64,000 bases of DNA, taken from assembly GCF_026113935.1 (NCBI RefSeq), contig NZ_JAPEUL010000007.1, forward strand, positions 682,001 through 746,000. The letters run 5' to 3'. A model generated the notes under the pieces. That model was not told the origin of the DNA. It did no database searches and saw nothing but the letters and a program-made list of their open reading frames with translations. The position numbers and the translations under genes are program-made. This stretch comes from Marinomonas rhodophyticola (GTDB lineage Bacteria > Pseudomonadota > Gammaproteobacteria > Pseudomonadales > Marinomonadaceae). Shown here piece after piece: positions 43,400-53,046 of this stretch; the first letter of the stretch is position 1, and each line of letters opens with the position of its first letter.

Positions 43400-43633
43400 G
43401 TGATACCTGAGTTTGCCATGGTTATTGTGACGGCCGCTGATGACATAGTGGTTGAAGCGACAGCGGATTCACGAATCGCGCTGATCGGTGGTGAAAAAAT
43501 CGGTAAACGCCTTATTGAGTGGAATTTTATCTCTAGCCGTAAAGAGCGCGTCGAGCAAGCAAAACGAGACTGGCAGGCTGGGGCCTTTCCGAAAGTCATT
43601 GATGACGAAGAGGAATTTATTCCGTTACCTTAA
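43400..43633 (+). pseudogene. C-terminal remnant of a pirin-family protein
   Basis: 77 codons. IALIGGEKIGKRLIEWNFIS is followed by SRKERVEQAKRDWQAGAFPK and ends EEFIPLP, the C-terminal segment of pirin cupins. The metal-binding N-terminal domain is missing. It follows the response regulator by 6 bp, which suggests a deletion that fused the ends. Confidence 0.75.
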
Positions 43634-44125
43634 ACGCTAAGTTTCGTTATTTTAGCAGGCTTTTGGGGTTTTCATCGCCACTTAAGGTATTGGAATCAAC
43701 CCGTACAAACCTCAGTGTCACAGGATAGCCAGCGGTTATCCTGTCTCATTGAGAATCCATATCATATGGTTGAAAATGGTTGTTACTTCATCGTTTTTTT
43801 TAAGGTTTTTATAGGGCAATTTGTGGTCTAGTTGCACATGGTTCTTATCTGGGTTAAATCAATGAATTATTTCTATATTTAGTATGATGATAGCCATGTA
43901 ACATTTGTATATCTTCTATTATGATAGGCGCGGCTGGCCTAGTTGAGCGACGATCGAGTAGTGTGAAACCTCTTCAAACACAATTTCTCCTTAGTTTTTA
44001 TGAATTCCTCCGACTTTGCTGCCTTAATCTCACGCAAGTTTGATTATATGATAAGTGTCAAATTTATGACGTCATCCCTATGTTGGGGCTTGGTTAAGTC
44101 CAATTAAGCAACGAGAGAGCTTCTT
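43634..44125. other. Region upstream of opgG
   Basis: 492 bp without a gene. A hairpin with 8-bp arms, ACAGGATA at 43720-43727 and TATCCTGT at 43737-43744, lies near the start, perhaps a weak terminator. The rest is AT-rich and must hold the opgG promoter. Confidence 0.5.
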
Positions 44126-45730
44126 TTGAAATTATTTACTTCTTTATCTCACATGCCTACCCATTCACTTTTTCTGATAAAATTGCCGTTGTTAACCTCG
44201 CTGTTAATCAACTTTATTGGATATGCGCAGGCGGAAGAACCCAATGTTAAGGTGGATGCTGTTCCTACGGTGGAAAACGTTCAGCCAGATCAAGAGGCAA
44301 AAGGTTATGCTTTTACTAACCAGACAGTGATTGAATTAGCCAGGACGTTGGCACAATCGCCTATGACGCCAGCGGAAAAGGCGCCTCAAGCGTTAACAAC
44401 GATGGACTATCCAACCTACCAGCAAATTAACTTTCAGCAAAATCAGGCCGTGTGGGGAAATTCGCCAACCAAATTTTCCGTACAGCTATTTGCTCCAGGA
44501 TTTATTTTTAAAGATCTCGTGTCTATCGATGTGGTGGAAAGCGGCCGAGCTTTTCCGTTGACCGTGTCAGCAGACTCTTTCAAAACGCCTAACCCAGAAA
44601 TAAGCGCGTTGATTTCTCAGGTTGGCAAATACGCTGGATTGCGTTTGCATTACCCAATAAACAAAGCCGATGTGAGTGATGAGTTTGCTGTTTTTCAAGG
44701 CGCCAGTTATTTTCGCGCAGTTTCCAAAGAGCAGACTTATGGTTTGTCTGCCCGAGGGCTTGCGGTTGATGTGGCACAGCCTAAAGGTGAAGAGTTTCCA
44801 ATGTTTAAGCACTTTTGGATTGAGCGCCCTTCATCTAGTCAAGACGCCATTGTGGTTCATGCTTTGTTAGACAGTAAAAGGATTACAGGCGCTTACCGTT
44901 TTGGTATTTATCCAGGAAAACCAACCCGTATCGATGTGAAAGCAACGTTGTTTCCAAGGGCTGATCTGAAAAATGTGGGTATTGCCCCGTTGACGTCCAT
45001 GTTTATGCATAATAGTTCTCTTGATGTATCGGACGTGCCGGATTACCGTCCCGCGGTGCATGACTCGGATGGACTTCAGATTCTAACAGGCAATGACGAA
45101 ATGATTTGGCGTCCATTAAACAACCCCAATTCATTACAGGTGAGCGCTTTTAGTGATACCTCTCCAAAAGGGTTTGGTTTAATTCAGCGGAAGCGTAAAT
45201 TTGAAGATTATCAGGACTTAGAAGCCAATTATCACACGCGGCCTTCTGCTTGGATTAAGCCAACGAATGATTGGGGTGAGGGCCATGTTGAACTGGTGGA
45301 AATACCATCAAAGTCAGAGACCAACGACAATATTGTTGCTTATTGGCAGCCCAAAGACGGCCTTAAAAAAGATCAATCTTATACTTATCAGTATTTGATA
45401 ACCTGGTCTAATGATACGCCCGTATCCTTGGAGTCTCCTCGTGTTGTTCGTAGCGCTAAGGGCGTGAAACTGTTTAAGACTAACCCAGAGGTGGTGATCG
45501 ATTTTAATAAAATGCCGGATGTAAATGTCAATGATTTAAGCGTTGATGCCAGCATCAGTAATGGGGAAATACTCGAGACTATCGTGGTGAAAAATCCTCA
45601 TAAAAACGGTGTGCGTGTTTACCTCTCTTTTGACCCACAAGACGCCGACTTGGCAGAGTTACGGGTTCAACTTAAACAGGGAGATACTGCCGTTGCTCCT
45701 ACTTGGCTATATCGTTGGATTAAGGAATAA
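44126..45730 (+). CDS. opgG: Glucans biosynthesis protein G (OpgG/MdoG)
   Basis: Periplasmic protein needed to build the beta-1,6 branches of osmoregulated periplasmic glucans. 534 aa, near the family size. N-terminal signal peptide (hydrophobic stretch ending LINFIGYAQA). Conserved parts: PTYQQINFQQNQAVWG, FFKAPG-equivalent QLFAPGFIFKD, ARGLAVDVAQPKGEEFPMFK, LTGNDEMIWRPLNNP and FSDTSPKGFGLIQRKRKFED. It starts at a TTG (44126). The ATG at 44153 is an alternative. opgH follows after 2 bp. Confidence 0.95.
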   Translation: MKLFTSLSHMPTHSLFLIKLPLLTSLLINFIGYAQAEEPNVKVDAVPTVENVQPDQEAKGYAFTNQTVIELARTLAQSPMTPAEKAPQALTTMDYPTYQQINFQQNQAVWGNSPTKFSVQLFAPGFIFKDLVSIDVVESGRAFPLTVSADSFKTPNPEISALISQVGKYAGLRLHYPINKADVSDEFAVFQGASYFRAVSKEQTYGLSARGLAVDVAQPKGEEFPMFKHFWIERPSSSQDAIVVHALLDSKRITGAYRFGIYPGKPTRIDVKATLFPRADLKNVGIAPLTSMFMHNSSLDVSDVPDYRPAVHDSDGLQILTGNDEMIWRPLNNPNSLQVSAFSDTSPKGFGLIQRKRKFEDYQDLEANYHTRPSAWIKPTNDWGEGHVELVEIPSKSETNDNIVAYWQPKDGLKKDQSYTYQYLITWSNDTPVSLESPRVVRSAKGVKLFKTNPEVVIDFNKMPDVNVNDLSVDASISNGEILETIVVKNPHKNGVRVYLSFDPQDADLAELRVQLKQGDTAVAPTWLYRWIKE

Positions 45731-45732
45731 CC

Positions 45733-47885
45733 ATGTTATTAAAGGATAGTGCTACTCAGTTCGCATTGCCGCAAACGTCCCCTTTGAATATGCCGCGTCA
45801 TGCGGTTAATGAAGCGTCTCAACCGCGTAAGAAGAGGCAACAAAACTTTGCACTAACGACGTTTTTTGCACGTTTGTTTGTTCTATTTGGTACCGCTGGT
45901 TTGTCTTGGTACGGCGCGACAGAAATGTACAGCGTACTGAATACCAATGCCATTGCGGGTTTGCAGTGGGCATTTTTGGTTTTATTCTGTATCAATTTTA
46001 CTTGGATCTCTTTTGCCTTTTCGCAAGCAACACTGGGTTTATTGTTTCAGTTATGGCCATTTTCACGTCGCCGCAAAGAGCAAGATGTTGAGGGTGTAAC
46101 AGCGATTTTGTTGCCTGTCTATAACGAAGATCCGTTGCGTATTCGCGCGAATATCCAAGCCATGCGCGAAGATTTGTTGGCGCGTGCGCCGGCAAATTTG
46201 CTTTTTTCATTCTCAGCGATACTAATAAAGCCGATGCTTGGATTGCTGAGGAGCAGGCTTTTTATCCACTGTTAAATGATGACGCTCAAGCGTGCCCAAT
46301 TTATTATCGCCGCCGTTATAAAAACGCTGAACGTAAGGCGGGTAATATTGCTGAGTGGGTCACCGGTTATGGTGGCGATTATGAGTGCATGATTGTGTTA
46401 GACGCCGATAGTTTGATGGGTGCAGATTGCTTGGTTTCTCTCACTCGTCGGATGGCGGCTGAGCCAGGTTTAGGGTTGATTCAAACCTTGCCGACGATTA
46501 TTCGTGCTAATACTTTGTACAGCCGTATTCAGCAATTTGCTAACCATTGCTTTGGCCCTATATACGCTTCTGGCTTAGCCGCATGGCATGGTTATTCTTC
46601 GAACTTCTGGGGGCATAACGCTATTATTCGGACTAAGGCCTTTGCTGATGCCTGTGGTTTACCTATGCTAGAAGGGAAAGCGCCTTTTGGTGGTCATGTC
46701 ATGAGTCATGACTTTATGGAAGCCGCGTTATTGCGTCGAGCAGGTTGGGGGTGCGTTTTGATACCGATTTAAAAGCCTCTTATGAAGAGGCACCTCCATC
46801 GTTGGTGGACGTGATTGTTCGTGATCGTCGTTGGTGCCAAGGTAACTTGCAGCATAAGGCGTTTGTGTTTGCCAAAGGTTTTCATTTTGCGACTCGCTTG
46901 CATTTGATGTCTGGCATTATGTCGTATCTCAGTGCTGTGTTTTGGTTGATGTTGATCGTCGTGGGTTTTGCTTTGGCGGTTCAGGCCTATTTTGTGCGTC
47001 CTGAATATTTTGCCAATCCATCGCTGTTTCCAACCTGGCCAGTGTTTGATTTTGAAAAGGCGCGTTCGTTGTTTATCGTGTCGATGGCTCTGGTATTAGC
47101 GCCAAAAGTTTATGGGTGGTTGGCGGCGATGCTGAACATTCGTCGCTGTATGCAATTTGGTGGGCCGATCTTACTGACGTTAAGCACTTTAGTGGAGACA
47201 GTGTTGTCGGCCTTGTATGCACCGATTTTAATGCTGTCCCAATTTCAAGTGGTCTATGATGTGTTTAAAGGGCGCGATAGTGGTTGGAAGCCTCAATCTC
47301 GTGACGACGGCGCTACCTCTTGGAAGGTGGCAGCTCGTGCTCATTGTAGTCACACAGTCTTGGGGGTCGTGTTAGCGTCAGGAGCCTCTGTTCTTAAGTC
47401 GAGAGTTGTTTTATTGGTCGTTGCCAATTAGCTTTGGTTTGATTCTGTCTATTCCATTGTCTTGGTTGAGTGGTGGTGCTAAACGTGGCAATGTGATTCG
47501 CTACTTGGGATTGATGCGTGCTCCTGAAGAGAAAAGACCTCATGCGATCGTTGCGATGCAGCATAAGCATAGTGTTGAGCAAAAATCTTTACAGTTTGAT
47601 GCTTCTCTGTCATCCCTTAAACGTTTAGTGTCCGATTCCAAACTTTTCTATTGGCACCTAGCGCAGATGCGAAAAGATCAGCCTAATAAAGAGTTTTGTC
47701 GTGCATGGATTTGTGCTGAGTGGCAAATTCTTAACAGTGACAATATTCAAAACTTGCTTGATCATCTCAATGAAAAAGAATGTCTGGCGATTTTGGAACA
47801 CCGTGAATTGATGAGTATCATGCAGAAGTATCTGCCTAAAAACGAGCGTGTTAGTGAACCTGGTGAAGCCTTGATGGGGGCTTAG
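45733..47885 (+). CDS. opgH: Glucans biosynthesis glucosyltransferase H (OpgH/MdoH, frameshifted)
   Basis: Inner-membrane GT2 glucosyltransferase that makes and exports the linear glucan backbone. Four frames join to about 716 aa. N-terminal membrane helices and VEGVTAILLPVYNEDPLRIR come first. After a shift near 46205 (T6 run) come DTNKADAWIAEEQAFYPLLN and the DxD motif in MIVLDADSLMGADCLV. After a shift near 46745 (G5 run) comes VRFDTDLKASYEEAPPSLVD with the RDRRWCQGNLQ motif and helices. After a shift near 47385 the final part ends NERVSEPGEALMGA. Two of the three shifts are at homopolymers. Confidence 0.92.
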
Positions 47886-47910
47886 TTAGACGCTTGCTTT
47901 GAGCAGATAT

Positions 47911-47939
47911 TGAGCCAGAATCATCGTGATTCTGGCTCA
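47911..47939. terminator. Hairpin between convergent opgH and the TonB receptor gene
   Basis: Thirteen-base perfect arms, 47911-47923 and 47927-47939, with a TCG loop. No T-run on either side, so termination strength is uncertain, but placement between convergent genes fits a bidirectional terminator. Confidence 0.65.
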
Positions 47940-47966
47940 ATGGGGTATGTTGAGACGAGTTTTTAC

Positions 47967-50069
47967 TTACCAGCTATGGTCCAGCTTCAGGCTGATATTG
48001 CGACCAGGGTTGTAATAGTTTGCGGTCCCTGAACCAACAACATACTGTTTGTCTAGAAGGTTGCTGATGTTCAGTGACAGCGTAGTCTGTTGTGTTAAGT
48101 CATAGCCGTAGGACGCATCAAAAAGAACCACCGCCTCGCTTTTTGCCGTGTTAGCGGCGTCAAAGTAATAAGAACCGAGATAACGGGCACCCAGTCCAAC
48201 CGTCATGTCTTGTCTTGGTAGCGTATAGTGGCTCCATAACGACGCGGTATGAGTGGGCGCTGCAACAAAGTCATTCCCTTCGTAGTTGTCGTCTTCTACG
48301 ACTTTTGAATCCATATAGGAATAGCCGCCAGTGATGCTTAGGCTGTCTGTTAATTCGGCTTTTACTTCCAAATCAACCCCTTTAGTGCGGTTTTCGCCAA
48401 TAATTTCTCGTTCGATAGAGCCATTAGTTTGTACTATCGCAACGTCGACATTGTTTTTCGTTAGGTCATACACAGCGACAGAGAAGATGGCGTTCATATT
48501 GTTTGGTGAATATTTTGCACCCACTTCCAGTTGTTCGCCACGCACAATTTCTGTCCCAGAAGACGGTGGGGAAACCGATTCAACTTGGCTGATATAGGCT
48601 GAAACTTCGTCGTTAAATTTGTACGTGAAGGCCGAACGGAAGGAGTTTTCTGAAAAATCGTTACGCGTGGTTGTATTGGTTAGATAATTGACTTCAGTCA
48701 ATTCTATATCATCATTACGAGCGCCTAGAGTCACAATGTATTTATCGTCGAATGAGAAATTTTGCTGTAAAAAAGCTGCTCTTGTTAGAGAGTCTGTTTT
48801 CTTATTACTATAAATATTAAGACTACTTGGAGCGCCACTATAAACAACATTATTGATATTAATGCTGGATGTTGAGCCGTAAGCGCTGGCCGCTGTAGAA
48901 GAGGCGTTTTGATATTCGACGCCAACTAATGTGCTGCTATCAAAGCGATTAAAGCTGGCATCGTACTGCCCAACAATATTACCTACAAATTGCTCAGCGT
49001 TCGTTTTACTAGCAAAGTAATAACGGTTTACATCTGTTCCTGTACGATTGGCGTTGTCTGAAAGGTAGACATAGCCAAAGTCGTCCGTTGCGTCACTGTA
49101 TCTTAGGTTGCCTCGAAGCTTGAAGCCATTATTGAGGTCATGACTGACTTGGGCTGTGATATTGGTCCGTTCGACATCATGGTTGTTATAGTCAGGTTCG
49201 CCAAAGAAATCACTACGATCGTATTCTTTGTCGAGTGGATAGCCACCGCTATTGGGGGTGGAATCTGTTTTCAGATAATCGACAATGAGTGTGGCGCTGG
49301 TGTCATCAGTAGGCTCCCATGTGAGACCTCCCATCAAAAGTTGTGAGTCATCTTTTGAATAATCGTATTCGCGATCACTGTCTTTGATTTTGCTGGTAAA
49401 GCGGTAGGCGAGAGTTTTGTCTTCATCCAGTGTATCGCCAGTGTCAACACCGACTTCTTTGTGGTCATTGGAACCATAAGTCACATAAGCATTGCCAAAC
49501 TCTTCAAATTTAGGGCGTTTGCTGACAAAGTTAATGGAACCGCCAGGCTCAGCGGGACCGAACAGAGTGGAGTTTGCGCCGCGAATGACTTCGACACGCT
49601 CAAAGGCGTAAGCGTCTTCTCGTACACCGCGCATTGATCCAAGTGTCAATCCATCACGGTAGGTTGTGGCATCAAAGCCACGAATTTTAAAATAATCATT
49701 ACGGTCATCTGTGCCGTAGTAATCGGTTATTAAGCCAGGCGAATATTGAAGGACTTCTTCTGTGGTGCTGGCGTTGCGTTCGGTGATTTCTTTTTCAGTA
49801 ATGACGGAAACAGAAGCCGGTGTATCTTGAATACTGGTGGCCACTTTGCCACCTACCCACAATTCTTTGGCGACCACTGATTCGGCATCATTGTCTACTT
49901 CTACGTAATCATTGACGAGAATAGGGGAAAGACGAAAGGTTTCGCTTTCTTTTGTCTCTTCTGTTTCTGCATTTGCCATGATAGGTGTCATGATTGAGCA
50001 GCAGAAAAGGGCCGTAGTGGCGTAGTGGTGTGGTTTTAAGGTTGACGAAAGAGTGCTTTTTTTCTTCAT
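47967..50069 (-). CDS. TonB-dependent siderophore receptor
   Basis: 700-aa outer-membrane receptor of the ferric-siderophore (FhuA/FpvA-like) group. Signal peptide about residues 1-34 (IMTPIMANA). Plug domain: TPASVSVITEKEITERNAST, LQYSPGLITDYYGTDDRNDY, RVEVIRGANSTLFGPAEPGG and SINFVSKRP. A 22-strand type barrel ends in SLKLDHSW, with the aromatic C-terminal residue used for outer-membrane insertion. It follows a FecBCDE-like transporter on the same strand, with a likely Fur box between. Confidence 0.95.
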   Translation of the reverse strand: MKKKSTLSSTLKPHHYATTALFCCSIMTPIMANAETEETKESETFRLSPILVNDYVEVDNDAESVVAKELWVGGKVATSIQDTPASVSVITEKEITERNASTTEEVLQYSPGLITDYYGTDDRNDYFKIRGFDATTYRDGLTLGSMRGVREDAYAFERVEVIRGANSTLFGPAEPGGSINFVSKRPKFEEFGNAYVTYGSNDHKEVGVDTGDTLDEDKTLAYRFTSKIKDSDREYDYSKDDSQLLMGGLTWEPTDDTSATLIVDYLKTDSTPNSGGYPLDKEYDRSDFFGEPDYNNHDVERTNITAQVSHDLNNGFKLRGNLRYSDATDDFGYVYLSDNANRTGTDVNRYYFASKTNAEQFVGNIVGQYDASFNRFDSSTLVGVEYQNASSTAASAYGSTSSININNVVYSGAPSSLNIYSNKKTDSLTRAAFLQQNFSFDDKYIVTLGARNDDIELTEVNYLTNTTTRNDFSENSFRSAFTYKFNDEVSAYISQVESVSPPSSGTEIVRGEQLEVGAKYSPNNMNAIFSVAVYDLTKNNVDVAIVQTNGSIEREIIGENRTKGVDLEVKAELTDSLSITGGYSYMDSKVVEDDNYEGNDFVAAPTHTASLWSHYTLPRQDMTVGLGARYLGSYYFDAANTAKSEAVVLFDASYGYDLTQQTTLSLNISNLLDKQYVVGSGTANYYNPGRNISLKLDHSW

Positions 50070-50119
50070 TTTGGGTTCCTCTAATGAATTATCGCATGAA
50101 TCTATTTAAAAACGCTGTT

Positions 50120-50138
50120 GTTAATGATTATTAATAAA
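50120..50138. promoter_or_regulatory. Probable Fur box upstream of the TonB receptor gene
   Basis: The 19-mer from G50120 to A50138 (GTTAATGATTATTAATAAA) matches the Fur consensus at about 14 of 19 positions, including the full AATGATTAT core. It sits 50 bp before the receptor start. Confidence 0.65.
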
Positions 50139-50174
50139 AAATTTGATTAAACTGTTCCAATGGCCTTAAGCTTA

Positions 50175-50981
50175 TTAAGGTGTGCTTCTTTTGTGACGTC
50201 CAATTGGTAACACCATGGGCGTCTCTGATATTGGGTCCGTTATTACTTGGTTGTTTAAGCCAAACACTGTATGAATTGTCGCTTCAGTGATGACCTCTGT
50301 TGCCGTGCCATAGGTAAAGACGCGCCCTTGTTGCATGGCAATAAGCTGGTCTGAATATCGGGCCGCGAGGTTGAGATCATGTAAGACCAGAACAATGGTC
50401 GTGCCTCGACTTTTGTTTAAATCAACGAGCAGGTCTAATACCTCAATCTGATGCGCCACATCTAAAAATGTCGTGGGTTCATCAAGCAGTAAAATCTCGG
50501 TTTCTTGTGCCAACGCCATGGCGATCCATACGCGTTGTCTTTGTCCGCCAGAGAGTTCATCAACATCTTTCTCCAGTAGCTCCGTGGTTTGGGTGGTTTC
50601 GAGCGCCTTGGCGACGGCTTCATCATCCGCTTTACTCCAGCGCGACATGAGTCTCTGATGTGGATAGCGTCCTCGGCTTACCAGATCGCCCACCGTAATG
50701 CCTTCAGGCGCGGTAGGCGATTGTGGCAACAGACCAAGTGTCTGTGCCAATTGTCGCGTTGGGCTTTTGTGTATGGATTTTCCGTCTAGTAATACCTGAC
50801 CTTTGCTGGGCGTCAGTAAGCGTGACATGGTGCGCAGCAAAGTGGATTTTCCACAGGCGTTGGCACCGATGATCGAGGTGATTTGGCTTGGGGCAATCTT
50901 TAGCGTTATATCTTCTAGAATGGTTTTATCACCGTAACCTGCTGACAGCGAGTCCACAACCAGTTGATGTTTTTGTGTCAT
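50175..50981 (-). CDS. Iron-siderophore ABC transporter ATPase (FecE/FhuC-like)
   Basis: 268 aa. Walker A GANACGKST, signature LSGGQRQRVWIAMALAQETE, Walker B ILLLDEPTTFLD and the switch His (VLHDLNLAARYSD). Drives uptake of the ferric siderophore through the two permeases. Its start overlaps the permease stop by 4 bp. Confidence 0.96.
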   Translation of the reverse strand: MTQKHQLVVDSLSAGYGDKTILEDITLKIAPSQITSIIGANACGKSTLLRTMSRLLTPSKGQVLLDGKSIHKSPTRQLAQTLGLLPQSPTAPEGITVGDLVSRGRYPHQRLMSRWSKADDEAVAKALETTQTTELLEKDVDELSGGQRQRVWIAMALAQETEILLLDEPTTFLDVAHQIEVLDLLVDLNKSRGTTIVLVLHDLNLAARYSDQLIAMQQGRVFTYGTATEVITEATIHTVFGLNNQVITDPISETPMVLPIGRHKRSTP

Positions 50982-52024
50982 AGCGCGTTTCCTTTTTGAT
51001 TCACGCGAATAATCAGATAAATAAGATAGGGCGCGCCTAAAGCTCCGGTAATGACGCCAACGGGATAACGACTTGGCAGAAGAAACTGTCCAATATAGTC
51101 GCCCACCATAACGAGGCAGGCGCCAACCAGACCGGCTGGAATAATCAGAGAACCATTATTTTTGATGAGGCGCATGGCAATAGGTCCGGACAAAAAGGCG
51201 ACAAAAGCAATTGGTCCGGTGATGGCAACACTGACGGCGATGAGTCCAACGGCGGCGACCATGACGGTTATACGTGTCATGCCAGTGCGTACCCCAAGCG
51301 CTTGGGCGGTATCATCGCCCATTCGCAAAGCGTCGATCTCCCGTGCGCGGCTCAATAGCAGTCCCCCAAAAATGCATAAAGAAACCAGTAATGGATAAGC
51401 TTGATCCAATTGCGCTGAATTGACGCTGCCTGTTAACCAGCGCATGGCTTCTTGTCTATCCCAGGATTGAGCTTGGGAGAGCAAATACACAATAACGCTT
51501 TCAATCATAGCGGAGACACCGATACCGACCAAAATAAGTCGTGTTCCTGTGACGCCACCATGGCGGAATGCTAAAACGTATACAACAAGCGCGATTAATA
51601 GACCGCTGATAATGGAGAAAAAAGCCACGCTGCTGCCGCTCATATTGAGCATAATAATGGCAAAAACAGCCGCCGCAGAAGCGCCAGAGCTGACTCCGAT
51701 AATATCTGGGCTAGCAAGCGGGTTTCTCAGCATAATTTGAAACGCGACGCCAGCCATGCCAAAACTCATGCCAACCAGCATGGAAATGACGGCACGCGGT
51801 AAGCGAAGGTGGCCAACGGTAAAAGAGGCACCCGGTACCGTTTCTCCTAGTAGTACCCGCAAAACCTCACTTGGTGGCGTAACGGATTGACCAATACTTA
51901 GCGTGATCGTAAAAACTGTCATGGCCAAAACACATAGGATGGTAACAATGCTGGTCCACTGTTTTGATCGTCGTTGGCGTCCTGTTCTGACTCGATTAAC
52001 GGTGTGGTCTAGGTGATTTGTCAT
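50978..52024 (-). CDS. Iron-siderophore ABC transporter permease (FecD-like)
   Basis: 348 aa, about nine or ten membrane helices, FecCD family: RLPRAVISMLVGMSFGMAGV, MLRNPLASPDIIGVSSGASA, and the ATPase-contact region SRAREIDALRMGDDTAQALG with VAITGPIAFVAFLSGPIAMR. Overlaps both neighbours by 4 bp (ATGA). Confidence 0.95.
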   Translation of the reverse strand: MTNHLDHTVNRVRTGRQRRSKQWTSIVTILCVLAMTVFTITLSIGQSVTPPSEVLRVLLGETVPGASFTVGHLRLPRAVISMLVGMSFGMAGVAFQIMLRNPLASPDIIGVSSGASAAAVFAIIMLNMSGSSVAFFSIISGLLIALVVYVLAFRHGGVTGTRLILVGIGVSAMIESVIVYLLSQAQSWDRQEAMRWLTGSVNSAQLDQAYPLLVSLCIFGGLLLSRAREIDALRMGDDTAQALGVRTGMTRITVMVAAVGLIAVSVAITGPIAFVAFLSGPIAMRLIKNNGSLIIPAGLVGACLVMVGDYIGQFLLPSRYPVGVITGALGAPYLIYLIIRVNQKGNAL

Positions 52025-53046
52025 AGTTCTTTCACCCGTTGGCGTCGCACAATCCAGATGAAAAAGGGTGCGCCAACAAAGGCGGTCACCACACCAACCG
52101 ATAATTCACTGGGTCTGGATATAATGCGGCCAAGGACATCGGCGATTAATAATAAGCTGGCTCCGCCCAACGCGGAAAACACCAACAACCAACGATTATC
52201 AACGCCTACCAAGAGTCTACATAAGTGGGGAATAACCAAGCCAACAAAGCCTATAGGCCCGCAGATAGCGGTGGTTGCACCACACAGTATAACCGCGGAC
52301 AACCACGCCATAGATCGAGTCAAGACTACTTTTTCTCCCAAGCCTGCAGCGATATCTTCACCTAGTGCTAAGACATTGAGTTTTCTTGCCACAATGACAC
52401 TCATGAAATAGCCCACGAACAGAAATGGCAGTATGAGCTGTATGCTGTCAAACGTGGCACCGCCAACACCACCGATTTGCCATGATTGTGCGCCACCTGC
52501 GATGTCATTTCTGGGTAAAATCACCGCCATGGTAAAAGATGACAGAGCGACAGAAGTGGCGGCTCCCGCCAGTGCATACTTCAGTGGTGTCGATTTTCCT
52601 CGGCCTAAGGAACTGATGAGATAAACAAAGAGTGCGGTGCTTCCAGCGCCTAGAATGGCCAGCCAGATATAGCTGTTGAGTTGATCGATACCGAACCATG
52701 CAAGCCCGATGACCACAAAAAATGCGGCCCCTATATTGACGCCCAAAATACCTGGGTCAGCCAAAGGATTACGGGTAACGCTTTGCATAATCGCACCTGA
52801 TAAGCCTAAAGCGCTGCCAGCTAATACGGCTAACACAGTACGAGGAATACGCATGGTCACCGAGGCTTCCCCCATGGTGTCCATCTTACCTTGCAGAATT
52901 CCAACTATCTCTTGCCAAGACACGTCTCTGGTGCCAATGGCAATCGAAAGAAAACATAAGGCAGCTAATACGGCTGCAGCGACAACCAGAGCAAAGAGGT
53001 TTTGTCGGAATAGCGCGTCTGAGTTGATAGTAGGGTATTTATTCAT
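52021..53046 (-). CDS. Iron-siderophore ABC transporter permease (FecC-like)
   Basis: 341 aa, FecCD family: RIPRTVLAVLAGSALGLSGA, QSVTRNPLADPGILGVNIGA, LNVLALGEDIAAGLGEKV and GPIGFVGLVIPHLCRLLVGV. Pairs with the FecD-like permease to form the channel. Overlaps the binding-protein gene by 4 bp. Confidence 0.95.
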   Translation of the reverse strand: MNKYPTINSDALFRQNLFALVVAAAVLAALCFLSIAIGTRDVSWQEIVGILQGKMDTMGEASVTMRIPRTVLAVLAGSALGLSGAIMQSVTRNPLADPGILGVNIGAAFFVVIGLAWFGIDQLNSYIWLAILGAGSTALFVYLISSLGRGKSTPLKYALAGAATSVALSSFTMAVILPRNDIAGGAQSWQIGGVGGATFDSIQLILPFLFVGYFMSVIVARKLNVLALGEDIAAGLGEKVVLTRSMAWLSAVILCGATTAICGPIGFVGLVIPHLCRLLVGVDNRWLLVFSALGGASLLLIADVLGRIISRPSELSVGVVTAFVGAPFFIWIVRRQRVKEL

